Below are positions 16,306 through 24,949 of a DNA stretch of 48,253 nt, one piece after another (the first letter of the stretch is position 1; each line of letters opens with the position of its first letter). The position numbers and the translations under genes are program-made. The notes beneath the pieces were generated by a model, which was not told where the DNA came from, made no database searches, and worked only from the letters and a program-made list of their open reading frames with translations. The DNA comes from a virus. The stretch is from the IMG/VR virus record IMGVR_UViG_3300027833_000077, positions 1 to 48,253 of that record; one strand, written 5' to 3'.

Positions 16306-18328
16306 GCCAGTTAGGGCCAATTTTTGCTTCTAATAATAGTGGTATGTTAAAGTCCAGTGACCACTTCTTGTTTACTATAGGTATCAACTTATCGTTGGCT
16401 ACCTGTATGATCTTTAATACTATTTCCTCTTCGTCTGGGTGTATATCAATTACAATTGAGTCATGCACTGTGTTCACAACACAACTGCGTAACTTGTTAG
16501 CCATCAATAACTTATCTATGTATATCAGTGAGATAGGTACGATGTCTGCTGTAGCGAACGATTGTACAGGATAATTTTTAATCTGTGTGAAATATGTCAC
16601 ACCTCCAAATCGTCTACGTTGTACATCAGGGAATGCAAACTCACGCCCTGATGGTGTTGTTATCTTGCCAGTGTTCAGTGCTTCTTTGGCAAGTGCGGTG
16701 TGCCATTTAGCAATACCTGCATACTTAGTAGTGAACTGCTTGTAGTAAGCAGCTTCAGCAGTTGATCTACCAAAGCCACTCGCACCATACAAGGGGGCAA
16801 ATGTGTGTGCCTTGGCATCTTGACGTGTCATAGGTTGACCTGCATCACTGATAACCTTGGCTGTATAGCTATGCACATCGAAGCCTGTAGTAACCTCGTC
16901 AATGGCAGTCATATCTTGTGATAGGTAGGCAGCAACTCTGAACTCAAGCTGTGCAAAGTCAGCTTCCATTATCTGCCCACCTTTCCATCTGGATACAAAC
17001 ACTTTCTTAACAGGGAATGTACCACCACGTGGCATGTTCTGCATGTTAGGGTCTGCACCTGATAGTCTTCCTGTACCTGTACGATGCTGTAATAAACGTA
17101 CATGTAGTAGGCCATCAGGCTTTACAAAGTTAGCAATGCCCTCAACGAAACTGCTTAGGTAAGTCTCAACAGCAGATAACCTACGAACATTACGTAAGAA
17201 TGTTTCTGCATCTGTCATGTTACGTGACCTAGCAATACTCTCAAGGAATACTAGATTGTCTTTGCCTGTACCAAAACCATTGGCACTGACCCACTTAGCT
17301 GTAGGTGGTGTGAACTTTAGCCCAGCCAACCTACTATCAATATCAATAAAATTATATCCTGTAGCGTCACAACTAACGCATCTATTTGGTTTAGCATATG
17401 GTGTACCATCCTTCTTTTGTTTCCATGTTTTGCCACTGCCATTACATGTACGGCATTGACTAGCTTTCTGTTTGAATAACTTACTACTGTATGCATTTAC
17501 ATTACGTTTGTATTCTGCATCAGGCATACGATCATCAAACAATTCTTTCCAGAACTTCTTATCGTGTGGCTTACGACTATATATAACCCAAGACAATTGC
17601 TCTGGACTGTTGAGGTTAATAGGTCTGTCACCCATTAGCTCTGCAGTCTGTTTCTCAAGTGCTACTGTTAGTTCATTACGTTCTTGTTCGAACTCTTCTC
17701 TAACAGCATTTAGTGCAGTCATGTCTACCTTTAGACCACGTTGATATATACGTGCTAGGTGTACAGCTAACTGATTAGTCAGCCTGACTGTTGGTTCTAG
17801 TGTACTGCATCCCTCGTATGATGTTCGCAAAACATTGTACAATTGTTGTGTCGCATGTAGGTCAGCAGACAAGTACTCTGATAACTCAGCGTGATCCATG
17901 TCACGTACTGACTTACCTGCCTTGAGCCACTCCTTCAATGAATCTTGCTTCTGTGTCTCTAGCATGTAACGTTCTGCACATGCCTCAAGGGATAGTGGTT
18001 GCTTCTGACCACGTTGTAATACGTACTCGCCAAGCATAGTGTCGAATACATCACCATCGTATGTAAAGCCTGACTCCCACAACCATAGTAGATCATGGGG
18101 TGCATTGTGTGCTACAAGCAGACGGGTCTTGTCCAATGTGTCTTGAACAATCGCCCGTCCATTTGCAGTCGGTGTTTGCTCTGAATGATCGAATGTAATA
18201 ATAGTTTCGTTATCGTTATCATCTAGCATACCCACCATAACCAGTGTGTTCTCAGGCTCGAATGGATCAAGGTGAAGCTTACCATTTCTTTTTACTACTG
18301 TGTTCTCTACATCTAAGGTAAGTATCAT
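16283..18328 (-). CDS. polA: Family A DNA polymerase with inserted DnaJ-type zinc finger
   Basis: A 681-residue replicative polymerase. The 3'-5' exonuclease domain shows D6/E8 (LDVENT), N75-D79 (AHNAPHD) and Y152-D156 (YLSAD). A four-cysteine zinc finger follows at 292-320 (CRTCNGSG and CVSCDATGY), a partial DnaJ central domain as described for phage HMO-2011. The polymerase domain has motif A (MEADFAQLEFR, 454-464), motif B (RQDAKAHTFAPLYG, Phe510 at the E. coli Phe762 position) and motif C (VNTVHDSI, H622-D623). No 5'-3' exonuclease is present, as in T7. GGAG lies 5 bp before the ATG. Confidence 0.95.
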   Translation of the reverse strand: MILTLDVENTVVKRNGKLHLDPFEPENTLVMVGMLDDNDNETIITFDHSEQTPTANGRAIVQDTLDKTRLLVAHNAPHDLLWLWESGFTYDGDVFDTMLGEYVLQRGQKQPLSLEACAERYMLETQKQDSLKEWLKAGKSVRDMDHAELSEYLSADLHATQQLYNVLRTSYEGCSTLEPTVRLTNQLAVHLARIYQRGLKVDMTALNAVREEFEQERNELTVALEKQTAELMGDRPINLNSPEQLSWVIYSRKPHDKKFWKELFDDRMPDAEYKRNVNAYSSKLFKQKASQCRTCNGSGKTWKQKKDGTPYAKPNRCVSCDATGYNFIDIDSRLAGLKFTPPTAKWVSANGFGTGKDNLVFLESIARSRNMTDAETFLRNVRRLSAVETYLSSFVEGIANFVKPDGLLHVRLLQHRTGTGRLSGADPNMQNMPRGGTFPVKKVFVSRWKGGQIMEADFAQLEFRVAAYLSQDMTAIDEVTTGFDVHSYTAKVISDAGQPMTRQDAKAHTFAPLYGASGFGRSTAEAAYYKQFTTKYAGIAKWHTALAKEALNTGKITTPSGREFAFPDVQRRRFGGVTYFTQIKNYPVQSFATADIVPISLIYIDKLLMANKLRSCVVNTVHDSIVIDIHPDEEEIVLKIIQVANDKLIPIVNKKWSLDFNIPLLLEAKIGPNWLDTKDVV

Positions 18329-18340
18329 ACCAACTCCAAT

Positions 18341-19024
18341 CTATCTATCATTCTCCTTTAATGCTTCCCATGAAACGGGAAACAAGTCAAGAAGTTTTTC
18401 ACTAATCTTGTTAGCAACTACTCTTGTTTCATATTGTGTGTCATTCTTGCAACGTAAGTTACACATATCAGCAAAGGCATCTAAGCTACCACTCCAATAC
18501 CACTCAGTCATGGTGGACTGTGGTAGTACCATACGTGCTTGCTCAGGAGCTACTCCAGCTTTCAATAGATTTCTATATAATAATCGTTGCGCTTCGTTTT
18601 CTTCTATTAAATCGTCAAGCAAGAAGCCATCCATTGCAGGGTACTTTAGGTCTACTTCACCATCTGATCCCTGTTTTTTATCCTCACTACGTCCACGCCA
18701 TACGTCATTAGGTGGGTAGTACAGATCAACATCTTCATCTACATACCTTCTACTAATCTCATTCCAACGTAGGAACTTATGCTTAACTAACTGACGTGCC
18801 ACAAAGATTGGTGCTTTGACATGGAAGGATGCAAAGGCATGCCCGAATGGGCTGATGTGCTTATGCTTGGCTAAGTATTTAATCAGCTTCTCGTCCTTTG
18901 GATACAAAGGTGGTTCATCTCTGTAATTAGGATTCCACTCTGATTTCTTACCGAAGCTAACACGTGCAGCATTGACTACAGATAAGTCACTGCCCATATG
19001 ATCTATATATGTTGCTTCAATCAA
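18341..19024 (-). CDS. thyX: Flavin-dependent thymidylate synthase
   Basis: A 227-residue ThyX, which makes dTMP from dUMP using FAD, NADPH and methylene-tetrahydrofolate. The signature RHRx7S appears as KHK (81-83), seven residues, then S91 in LRWNEISRRY, a variant with lysines in place of the arginines. The start is TTG at 19024, backed by AAAGGAG 7 bp upstream, and overlaps the end of the upstream GIY-YIG gene by 8 bp. It works with ribonucleotide reductase and MazG to feed DNA synthesis. Confidence 0.9.
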   Translation of the reverse strand: MIEATYIDHMGSDLSVVNAARVSFGKKSEWNPNYRDEPPLYPKDEKLIKYLAKHKHISPFGHAFASFHVKAPIFVARQLVKHKFLRWNEISRRYVDEDVDLYYPPNDVWRGRSEDKKQGSDGEVDLKYPAMDGFLLDDLIEENEAQRLLYRNLLKAGVAPEQARMVLPQSTMTEWYWSGSLDAFADMCNLRCKNDTQYETRVVANKISEKLLDLFPVSWEALKENDR

Positions 19025-19541
19025 TGGCTATCTCCTTTAGTATGTCCGTAGCTTGTTCTTTTGTTATGTTAAACCACTCACCATTGTCTTGTTTATTCCA
19101 AGGTATGTTTGCCTTACGTGCCGCAAGTATGTGTGCTGAACGCTCAGACTCACTGCGATCTTTGCAGTATACAGAGTGTACCAACCTGTAGTTACGCATA
19201 GGTGAACTTGTTTGGTAGCTACTCAGTCTATCTTCTGCATCAATAGCCATACCTATCTTGATCCAATCAGGCCATGCAGAGTTACTAATTGCATACACAT
19301 AACCTTCTTTTATTTGTTTGTAGTTGTTAAGAGAACCAAAGGCTAGATCACCAAATGATTTGTAGTTACCTGCTTTGTGTAGTGGGTGTGACTTAGGTAT
19401 ATACTTACCATTGACCCACATTCTTTGTGGGTTATTTCGTGGGTTATTTTTTGGGTTAGTATGAGCGTTACTTATACGTTTACACTCCTTACATTGCTTA
19501 CCTTCAACTTTTTCATGGTTACATACATTACATATAATCAT
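19017..19541 (-). CDS. GIY-YIG (T5orf172-type) nuclease-like protein with zinc ribbon
   Basis: Residues 4-20 form a CxxC...CxxC zinc ribbon (CNVCNHEKVEGKQCKEC). A repetitive NPKNNPRNNP linker follows, then a domain starting GYVYAISNSAWPDWIKIGMA, typical of the T5orf172 branch of GIY-YIG nucleases, with DRLSSYQ and a later Glu-rich helix. Such proteins in phages are free-standing or homing-type endonucleases, though many have lost activity. It lies between thyX and a DUF3310 gene with 4-8 bp overlaps, so it has been integrated into the operon. Confidence 0.72.
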   Translation of the reverse strand: MIICNVCNHEKVEGKQCKECKRISNAHTNPKNNPRNNPQRMWVNGKYIPKSHPLHKAGNYKSFGDLAFGSLNNYKQIKEGYVYAISNSAWPDWIKIGMAIDAEDRLSSYQTSSPMRNYRLVHSVYCKDRSESERSAHILAARKANIPWNKQDNGEWFNITKEQATDILKEIAID

Positions 19542-19810
19542 TTATGTTTCTCCCCTAATGCCTCATTCATTCTCTTGACGTACCACTCAGCTTTCTTCAT
19601 GTCCTCTACACCATTACCTTTGTAACGATAACGATGCTGATACTTGATCATGTTACCATGACAGTAGGCAATGAACCCATCTGTACCTAACACCTGACGT
19701 ATATAATCAATGCATTCTATACCATCTTGATTGTAATGTGCGGGTCGTTCGACAGGGTCAAACACATGGTGTTCTTTCATCACTTCAAACTCTTTCCATT
19801 TAGCCATCAT
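19538..19810 (-). CDS. DUF3310 family protein
   Basis: A 90-residue protein with PVERPAHYNQDGIECIDYI and KYQHRYRYKGNGVEDMKKAEWYVKR, the pattern of DUF3310. Members are short phage proteins; the T7 gene 1.7 nucleotide kinase contains a related segment. The ATG at 19810 has AGGAG 5 bp upstream and overlaps the preceding stop (ATGA). Role in nucleotide metabolism is possible but not shown. Confidence 0.82.
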   Translation of the reverse strand: MMAKWKEFEVMKEHHVFDPVERPAHYNQDGIECIDYIRQVLGTDGFIAYCHGNMIKYQHRYRYKGNGVEDMKKAEWYVKRMNEALGEKHK

Positions 19811-20007
19811 TTATTCTCCTGTTGTTCGTCAAAGTCATTAGCCAATTCTACGAAGGCATCTGCCAATGAGTTATGTTTATTTACTAGATCGTATACATCA
19901 CGTAGTACATTCTCAAGTAATGCTCTTTGTCTATTCTGTTCCCAGAGGTTGAATGCAAGTACTGCAACCAACCCCAGTAAGGATATATCTAACCACGTTA
20001 TCAACAT
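19807..20007 (-). CDS. Small membrane protein with coiled coil
   Basis: A 66-residue protein with one N-terminal transmembrane helix (ITWLDISLLGLVAVLAFNLW) and a charged helical tail facing one side of the membrane. It overlaps the helicase stop by 7 bp and the next start by 4 bp. No family or function recognised. Confidence 0.7.
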   Translation of the reverse strand: MLITWLDISLLGLVAVLAFNLWEQNRQRALLENVLRDVYDLVNKHNSLADAFVELANDFDEQQENK

Positions 20008-21224
20008 ACATACCTAGCAATCTTGTACTCAAGGTCGGTGTGTACAATGCCATGCCATCCAGATAGTTTATTCTTAACTACATTGATGTGTCGTTGATTG
20101 TCTTCTTCTTCTTGTCCTTCTACAGTTGGGTTCTTACTAATCATAATCATCAAGTCAGCTTCTGCTGCCTTACCTGTACGTGAACCTTCCATCATAGCTT
20201 GGTTGAGTACAACCTTACCCTCAGCTTCCGCAGATAACTGTGACATGTAGAATACTGCACACTCTTGTTGTTTAGCTATCTGCCTAGCATGAATAGCGTT
20301 AGCCTTGAGTGCTTCATCAGGACGTGAGAAACCTGCAGTGCGTGCAAACTTATCACCCATGTCTAGTATGACTACATCAGGTTTGTATGACTTACATACT
20401 GACTCAACCCAATTCATGTCACGTCCTGTTGCATCTTTGAACATGATGTTAGGTCGTATCTTAGCAAATATTTCCATAGCCTTTGCTTTGTTTCTTACAA
20501 CCTCATGCTTATCCATACCAGTTGCAGCAGTAATGTATCTGTGTGCTACACGATGGTAGCCTTCCTCATTACATAGTACAACTGTCTTAGCACCCTGCCA
20601 TGCAAAACCATTAGGACCAGCCACAAGTGAAGCATGGAAAGAAGTCTTGCCAGTGTTAGGTCTAGCACCTACTTCAATCAAGTGACCTGCATTGATACCC
20701 TCTACCTTACGTGTCAATACAGGTATGTTGAACGTCCACTGTGACTCAAGGTCAGTCATTGAAATGATAGTATCAAGGTCAATGTCTTCCCATTCAATGT
20801 TTAGGTTAGGTGTGAAGTCGTCACCATACTGCTCAAGCATTTGACGTAACGGCTCAAGACTAGACTTGCTACCATTCACATAGTCAAAGCCAAGGTTAGC
20901 AATGTCTTCACCAATAACCTGTTGAAATAGTTTTGATAGTACCTCTTGGGCTATGTCACTACCCATCGGTTGTTCTTTGTTGATCTGATTAAACAATGCA
21001 CTGTATGCTTGTCTCTGTGCTGTAGTTAGTGTGGGATTGTTAGACATAAACAATGCCTCAATCTCAGCAGGTGTTACAGTACGCTCGTAGTTGTCCATTG
21101 CTTTATCAATAGATTGTTTGATCTTACGTACATCTTTACTAAACAATCTGTCTGGGCAACGTGAGCCACGATGTTCATCGTAAAACTCTTTATCCATTAA
21201 GCTTCTTATAAGGGATAGTTCCAT
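20001..21224 (-). CDS. Replicative DNA helicase (DnaB/T7 gp4-like)
   Basis: A 407-residue RecA-fold helicase. Walker A is GARPNTGKTS (186-195), Walker B is VVILDMGD (284-291), and there is a downstream NVVKNKLSGWHG segment typical of motif H4. An N-terminal domain of about 150 residues precedes the motor. It unwinds the fork for the family A polymerase. The primase is encoded by the separate adjacent gene, unlike the fused T7 gp4. Confidence 0.9.
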   Translation of the reverse strand: MELSLIRSLMDKEFYDEHRGSRCPDRLFSKDVRKIKQSIDKAMDNYERTVTPAEIEALFMSNNPTLTTAQRQAYSALFNQINKEQPMGSDIAQEVLSKLFQQVIGEDIANLGFDYVNGSKSSLEPLRQMLEQYGDDFTPNLNIEWEDIDLDTIISMTDLESQWTFNIPVLTRKVEGINAGHLIEVGARPNTGKTSFHASLVAGPNGFAWQGAKTVVLCNEEGYHRVAHRYITAATGMDKHEVVRNKAKAMEIFAKIRPNIMFKDATGRDMNWVESVCKSYKPDVVILDMGDKFARTAGFSRPDEALKANAIHARQIAKQQECAVFYMSQLSAEAEGKVVLNQAMMEGSRTGKAAEADLMIMISKNPTVEGQEEEDNQRHINVVKNKLSGWHGIVHTDLEYKIARYVC

Positions 21225-21227
21225 ATG

Positions 21228-21992
21228 TTATTCTCCTAGGGTTGAAAGATTAGCCATGTCGGATGGCAGTCTATATTTTAAATCATCTTCGAGGCGTAGT
21301 ACCTTAACAGTATCTACGTAACCTCGTAACTCTTTTGCAAACTGTAAAGTCTTGGGTAATGCATCAGGGTCTAGTGCAACTATAGCCGTTGAGAACTGCG
21401 ATAAGTACTGCTTATGTCCGAGGGATAGTGATGTACCCAACACTGCAACCCCTACATATACATCACTGTCTCCGACAATGGCGGCACTGATGCAGTCCTC
21501 AACAACTACAGCAGTTTTACCATGTCCCGATGCATATGGCAAGATACTTTTTCCATACCTCTTCCACTTAGGTATACGTTTCCCAAGTGATCTACCTGTA
21601 GCATCAACCATAACATTGTCATGTACAACAGGGAACACCACACGATGTTCCTTCACATCATACAATAGACCTAGATGTTGTGCATCAAGACCCCACGTAT
21701 CACAGAAGCCTGATATACTTTCGTAGTCTCGTACAAACCACTCAGGTTTTGAGAAACTTATAGCATGTGTCTCTTCTGCAACACGTCCCAATGATTTACG
21801 TATGTCCTCAGCAGTAAGTGTAGTACGAGTACCACCACCAGTTGGACAACTAGCCTTGTAACAGTTCCATATAATAGAACCCATATTATTTGTTACAGTA
21901 AATGTATTCTTAGTATTACATATAGGACATGTCATACGTTTTGTTTCACCATTAGTAAGTGACAAATCATTTATAATACTAAGTATATTCAT
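21228..21992 (-). CDS. DNA primase (zinc ribbon plus TOPRIM)
   Basis: A 254-residue primase. The zinc-binding domain has C22, C25, C44 and C49 (CPIC and CYKASC). The TOPRIM part shows VVVEDCISAA (E165) and the DxD-like ALDPDA (208-210). It lays down RNA primers and lies directly before the helicase gene (3 bp gap), equivalent to the primase half of T7 gp4. Its ATG overlaps the stop of the integrase gene. Confidence 0.87.
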   Translation of the reverse strand: MNILSIINDLSLTNGETKRMTCPICNTKNTFTVTNNMGSIIWNCYKASCPTGGGTRTTLTAEDIRKSLGRVAEETHAISFSKPEWFVRDYESISGFCDTWGLDAQHLGLLYDVKEHRVVFPVVHDNVMVDATGRSLGKRIPKWKRYGKSILPYASGHGKTAVVVEDCISAAIVGDSDVYVGVAVLGTSLSLGHKQYLSQFSTAIVALDPDALPKTLQFAKELRGYVDTVKVLRLEDDLKYRLPSDMANLSTLGE

Positions 21993-23113
21993 TATGTATC
22001 ACTTTCTATGTTGCTCGCTGCACTCGATTGTACACTTACATTTCTCTGTGTCAAGGCATTATTTGCAGAATCATATGTATGTTTCATGTATGGTTGCACA
22101 GAAGACACATGATTGTGTCCAGTAACAGACATCACTTGTCCAATTGGTACACCTGCATCAACCATCTGTGTTACACCTGTCCTACGTAAGTCCATAAGGC
22201 GTAACTCTTCTGGTAACTTAGCCAATCTCATGACACGTCTACCCACCTTAGACAATCTCTCCATAGCATAGGGTTCATACGTACCATTCATAGGCTTAGG
22301 GTGTGGTGCTATATACTCTTGAAAGCCAAAGTCATTACGTTGTTCATTCAACATGTGACACAGATCATCTGATATAGGTAGTGATACATCAGCCCTACGT
22401 TTACTCTGCTCTAACTGCAGTCGCTGTGTACGTAGGTCAATGTTCTCCCACTTGAGTGTACGCATGTCGCCTAGTCTCTGACACCATTCGTATGCCATAT
22501 GTACAATCAAGCCTACATTCCTGTAATCAAAATCGCTGTACGAATAATCAAGAAACCTGACAACATCACCATGTGACCATACAACCTTACGCTGTGGCAA
22601 TGCCTTACGCTTGATGCTAGTCCAAGGATTTTGTGTGGCATGTTCCATGTCAATAGCATAGTTGTATACCCTACTTGCACATGTGGCTGCATGATTAGCA
22701 AAACTAATACCACGCTTAACCCACTCCTCATATGCTTGCTTGGCAACCTTAGTAGTTACAGTGTCATACTTCTTACCGCCCATTGTCTGATGGAGTATGG
22801 TTAAGAAGTATCTGTAATCCACTTTAGTTGTGTCTCGTAACATATTGAAATCATTAGATTGATAGTAGTAGTTAATCAAATCTGTCACCTTACTTGATGG
22901 CTTTATCTGTACAACTAACGCTTGTTGTTCACGCCAGTGGTCAATGTCTGCATTCAACTCCTTCACAATCTTACGCACTTCCTTGAGGTCAGTGCCATAT
23001 TCTTCACGTGAAACCACACCATCATCCACTAAGTTCTGTGGTGGATTAAATCTGTAAGAGATCACCCCGTGAGGTGACACTCTCTCTTGTACATACCTAG
23101 GTAGCTTCGGCAT
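21992..23113 (-). CDS. int: Tyrosine recombinase / integrase
   Basis: A 373-residue site-specific recombinase. A SAM-like core-binding domain (about 70-170) precedes the catalytic domain, where I see R213 (CQRLGDM), K238 (SKRRADV), R310 (MDLRRTG, with Met in place of the usual first His), H333 (TGHNHVSSV) and Y342 (QPYMKH), nine residues after the His as expected. It lies in the replication operon between the DUF932-like gene and primase. No repressor or excisionase is recognised, so the role may be lysogeny, dimer resolution or a remnant of a temperate ancestor. Confidence 0.87.
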   Translation of the reverse strand: MPKLPRYVQERVSPHGVISYRFNPPQNLVDDGVVSREEYGTDLKEVRKIVKELNADIDHWREQQALVVQIKPSSKVTDLINYYYQSNDFNMLRDTTKVDYRYFLTILHQTMGGKKYDTVTTKVAKQAYEEWVKRGISFANHAATCASRVYNYAIDMEHATQNPWTSIKRKALPQRKVVWSHGDVVRFLDYSYSDFDYRNVGLIVHMAYEWCQRLGDMRTLKWENIDLRTQRLQLEQSKRRADVSLPISDDLCHMLNEQRNDFGFQEYIAPHPKPMNGTYEPYAMERLSKVGRRVMRLAKLPEELRLMDLRRTGVTQMVDAGVPIGQVMSVTGHNHVSSVQPYMKHTYDSANNALTQRNVSVQSSAASNIESDT

Positions 23114-23940
23114 TATGCTGCTTCCAATACACGGAACTGATTACTACTCACCCACTTGCTCACCTCTTGTTCACGTGACCACATGTTGATTGCTTGTGTA
23201 TCATGCCCCGTGTTACGTAGGTTGAAACCATTACGTTCATCAGCATAACTAGCGTAGTTAGTGAAGGCAGAATACAATGCAAACTTATTGTGTCCACGCA
23301 CACTAGCCTCAGCATTATACAAACCAAACATCTTCTCAGCCTTAGTCTTAGAACTAATGATACTCTCAATCAAATCCTTGACGTTGATAAACTTGAGGCT
23401 AGTCTCAGCCCACACTTGCATCTTCTCTGCTTGATGAAAGAAGTCAGTACGAGCACGATTTAGTTCATAGATAAAGCTATCCATAGTAAAGTTAGATGTG
23501 TTCTTCTTACGCACCTTGTCGTGATCACCTGTAATCATGCCGTTAGTACAGAAGAAATCTATAGCACCAAAGAATACTTGGTTACTACATGATCCATCAA
23601 TACCATGTAAGCTAATGATCCTGTTACCAATCTCAGTCTCAGCTTTGTCAGTTGTAATTTTAGTCTTGATGTTAGGTAGTGTCACGTCAAGCATAGCCCA
23701 TGCACCATTACGTGCTGTTCTAAACTGATTGACTGCACCATCTAATGCATCAACACCTAGCTCTTGTGTGGCAGTATCCATTACCCCACGAAAGAAGTCA
23801 CCATGTGCAGCACACTGGAATGTGTTGCCCACAATGCCAAGGTATTCACCTGTATCTTCATTGATAACGTACTTCTTATCATGCATTTTAGTTGCTTCGA
23901 ATGCTACTTTAAAGTCTAGGTGATCAGGTATATAAGTCAT
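23113..23940 (-). CDS. DUF932-like phage protein
   Basis: A 275-residue protein with EYLGIVGNTFQC near the N-terminus and IDGSCSNQVFFGAIDFFCTNGMI in the middle, features of the DUF932 family found in phages and plasmids. Function is unknown; family members often lie near replication or recombination genes, as here. The ATG at 23940 is preferred because GGAG is 6 bp upstream, and that site overlaps the alternative ATG at 23952. A candidate promoter (TTTACT, 17 bp, TACTAT) lies upstream within 23975-24015. Confidence 0.75.
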   Translation of the reverse strand: MTYIPDHLDFKVAFEATKMHDKKYVINEDTGEYLGIVGNTFQCAAHGDFFRGVMDTATQELGVDALDGAVNQFRTARNGAWAMLDVTLPNIKTKITTDKAETEIGNRIISLHGIDGSCSNQVFFGAIDFFCTNGMITGDHDKVRKKNTSNFTMDSFIYELNRARTDFFHQAEKMQVWAETSLKFINVKDLIESIISSKTKAEKMFGLYNAEASVRGHNKFALYSAFTNYASYADERNGFNLRNTGHDTQAINMWSREQEVSKWVSSNQFRVLEAA

Positions 23941-24005
23941 ATTATTCTCCATATGTTTAAGTGTGTGGCAACTGTGCCATGTTTGTATAGTATTGTCAAT
24001 GTTTA

Positions 24006-24179
24006 TTAAAGTAAAGTTGATATGTATCTAACAACGAATGAGAATGCGAAGGCTACACCAAGGAAAGCAAACGCCGTGAATGCTATAACAAGTATAGTCA
24101 TTATGGTTGCGTCACGTTTTTCTTTACGTGCTTGTACTGTTACAGGTTTACTTCTGTAGTATGGTTTATATTGTTTCAT
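24006..24179 (-). CDS. Small single-pass membrane protein (57 aa)
   Basis: An ATG at 24179 with AAAGGAG upstream opens a 57-codon frame. The product has a basic cytoplasmic N-terminus (MKQYKPYYRSKPVTVQARKE) and one long hydrophobic helix rich in Ala and Phe (residues 26-52). By the positive-inside rule the N-terminus is cytoplasmic. No family recognised; small membrane proteins of phages can alter host transport or exclude other phages. Confidence 0.7.
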   Translation of the reverse strand: MKQYKPYYRSKPVTVQARKEKRDATIMTILVIAFTAFAFLGVAFAFSFVVRYISTLL

Positions 24180-24200
24180 TATTATATCTCCTTTGTATAT

Positions 24201-24455
24201 TTATGTGTACTCAAACACTACTTCTTTAATTATAAATAGATGTCCATCGGCTCTTGTAATATCTTCCGCATTAAACAATCTATCATCTGGGTCTTCATCA
24301 AGAGGGTGTGCTATATATACTGCGTAACCTTCTTTGTAAGCCTGTAAAGCCTTGGACATAGTATATGTCTGTATCTCACCGCTTCCTTCATCATCATAGA
24401 TAAACTTACCCTCATCATTTAGTGCAGGTATCTTAGTTCTTTGTTGCTTATCCAT
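24201..24455 (-). CDS. Hypothetical acidic protein
   Basis: An 84-residue protein with AAAGGAG before its ATG. It contains beta-type segments (YEGYAVYIAHPLDEDPDDRLF-like) and ends in a hydrophobic strand EVVFEYT. It overlaps the upstream gene by 8 bp, one of four consecutive tiny cistrons before the methyltransferase is reached from the other side. Function unknown. Confidence 0.68.
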   Translation of the reverse strand: MDKQQRTKIPALNDEGKFIYDDEGSGEIQTYTMSKALQAYKEGYAVYIAHPLDEDPDDRLFNAEDITRADGHLFIIKEVVFEYT

Positions 24456-24621
24456 TATAAAACTCCTTTACATTCAGTTGTATTTCACCCTCAATTGTAT
24501 CATCTACAATCTCTATATCTATACGCTCTCCTGTATCTTGATCATATATACAAACAAGCTCGTCTGAAGCATGATACTGTGATGCTTGAAACAGCCCATG
24601 CTGTAGTTCTTTAAGTGTCAT
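24448..24621 (-). CDS. Small acidic hypothetical protein (57 aa)
   Basis: The frame starts at ATG 24621 with AAAGGA 9 bp upstream and ends at TAA 24448, overlapping the next start. The product begins MTLKELQHGLFQASQYHASD, then has alternating acidic and hydrophobic residues suggesting beta strands. Tight spacing with both neighbours supports it. No family recognised. Confidence 0.7.
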   Translation of the reverse strand: MTLKELQHGLFQASQYHASDELVCIYDQDTGERIDIEIVDDTIEGEIQLNVKEFYNG

Positions 24622-24779
24622 ATTATATTCCTTTCCAGTTCATTATCTATATACACCCATGCCATATCATATGCATAGTCCCAATGTTTTTCATATCCTG
24701 TATGTATATCATCATCAGCGATACACTTTGCCCAATGATCTAAACTAGGCTCGTGATTTATTGGTAGCTCTAACTGCAT
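24618..24779 (-). CDS. Small acidic hypothetical protein (53 aa)
   Basis: The start at 24779 is chosen because GAGGAGG lies shortly upstream at the end of the preceding gene; the longer frame to 24809 lacks a site. The product is acidic and unusually rich in Trp and Tyr (YEKHWDYAYDMAWVYID). It overlaps the next gene by 4 bp. No family recognised; small acidic aromatic proteins are common among anti-host and anti-defence factors, but nothing here proves that. Confidence 0.68.
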   Translation of the reverse strand: MQLELPINHEPSLDHWAKCIADDDIHTGYEKHWDYAYDMAWVYIDNELERNII

Positions 24780-24780
24780 A

Positions 24781-24948
24781 TTATATTTCCTCCTCAAATG
24801 TACCTTCAAACATAAAGTTCAAATCACTCGTATCTATTATCTGTTGTAACTTATACATTAACTCTTGATGCAAAGTGTCGGGGTCAGTTTCTTTAGGTGC
24901 TTTTACACTTATTATATTATCCAAAGTAAAATCAAAACTTATATTCAT
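24781..24948 (-). CDS. Small hypothetical protein (55 aa)
   Basis: ATG at 24948 with AAAGGA 8 bp upstream, TAA at 24781. The product starts MNISFDFTLDNIISVKAP and has a helical acidic C-terminus. It fits exactly between the methyltransferase stop and the next small gene. No family recognised. Confidence 0.68.
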   Translation of the reverse strand: MNISFDFTLDNIISVKAPKETDPDTLHQELMYKLQQIIDTSDLNFMFEGTFEEEI

Positions 24949-24949
24949 A

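Noticed and set aside
22513-22746. Minus-strand 77-aa frame inside the integrase gene
   Set aside because: Lies wholly within a clearly coding gene in another frame and has no ribosome binding site.
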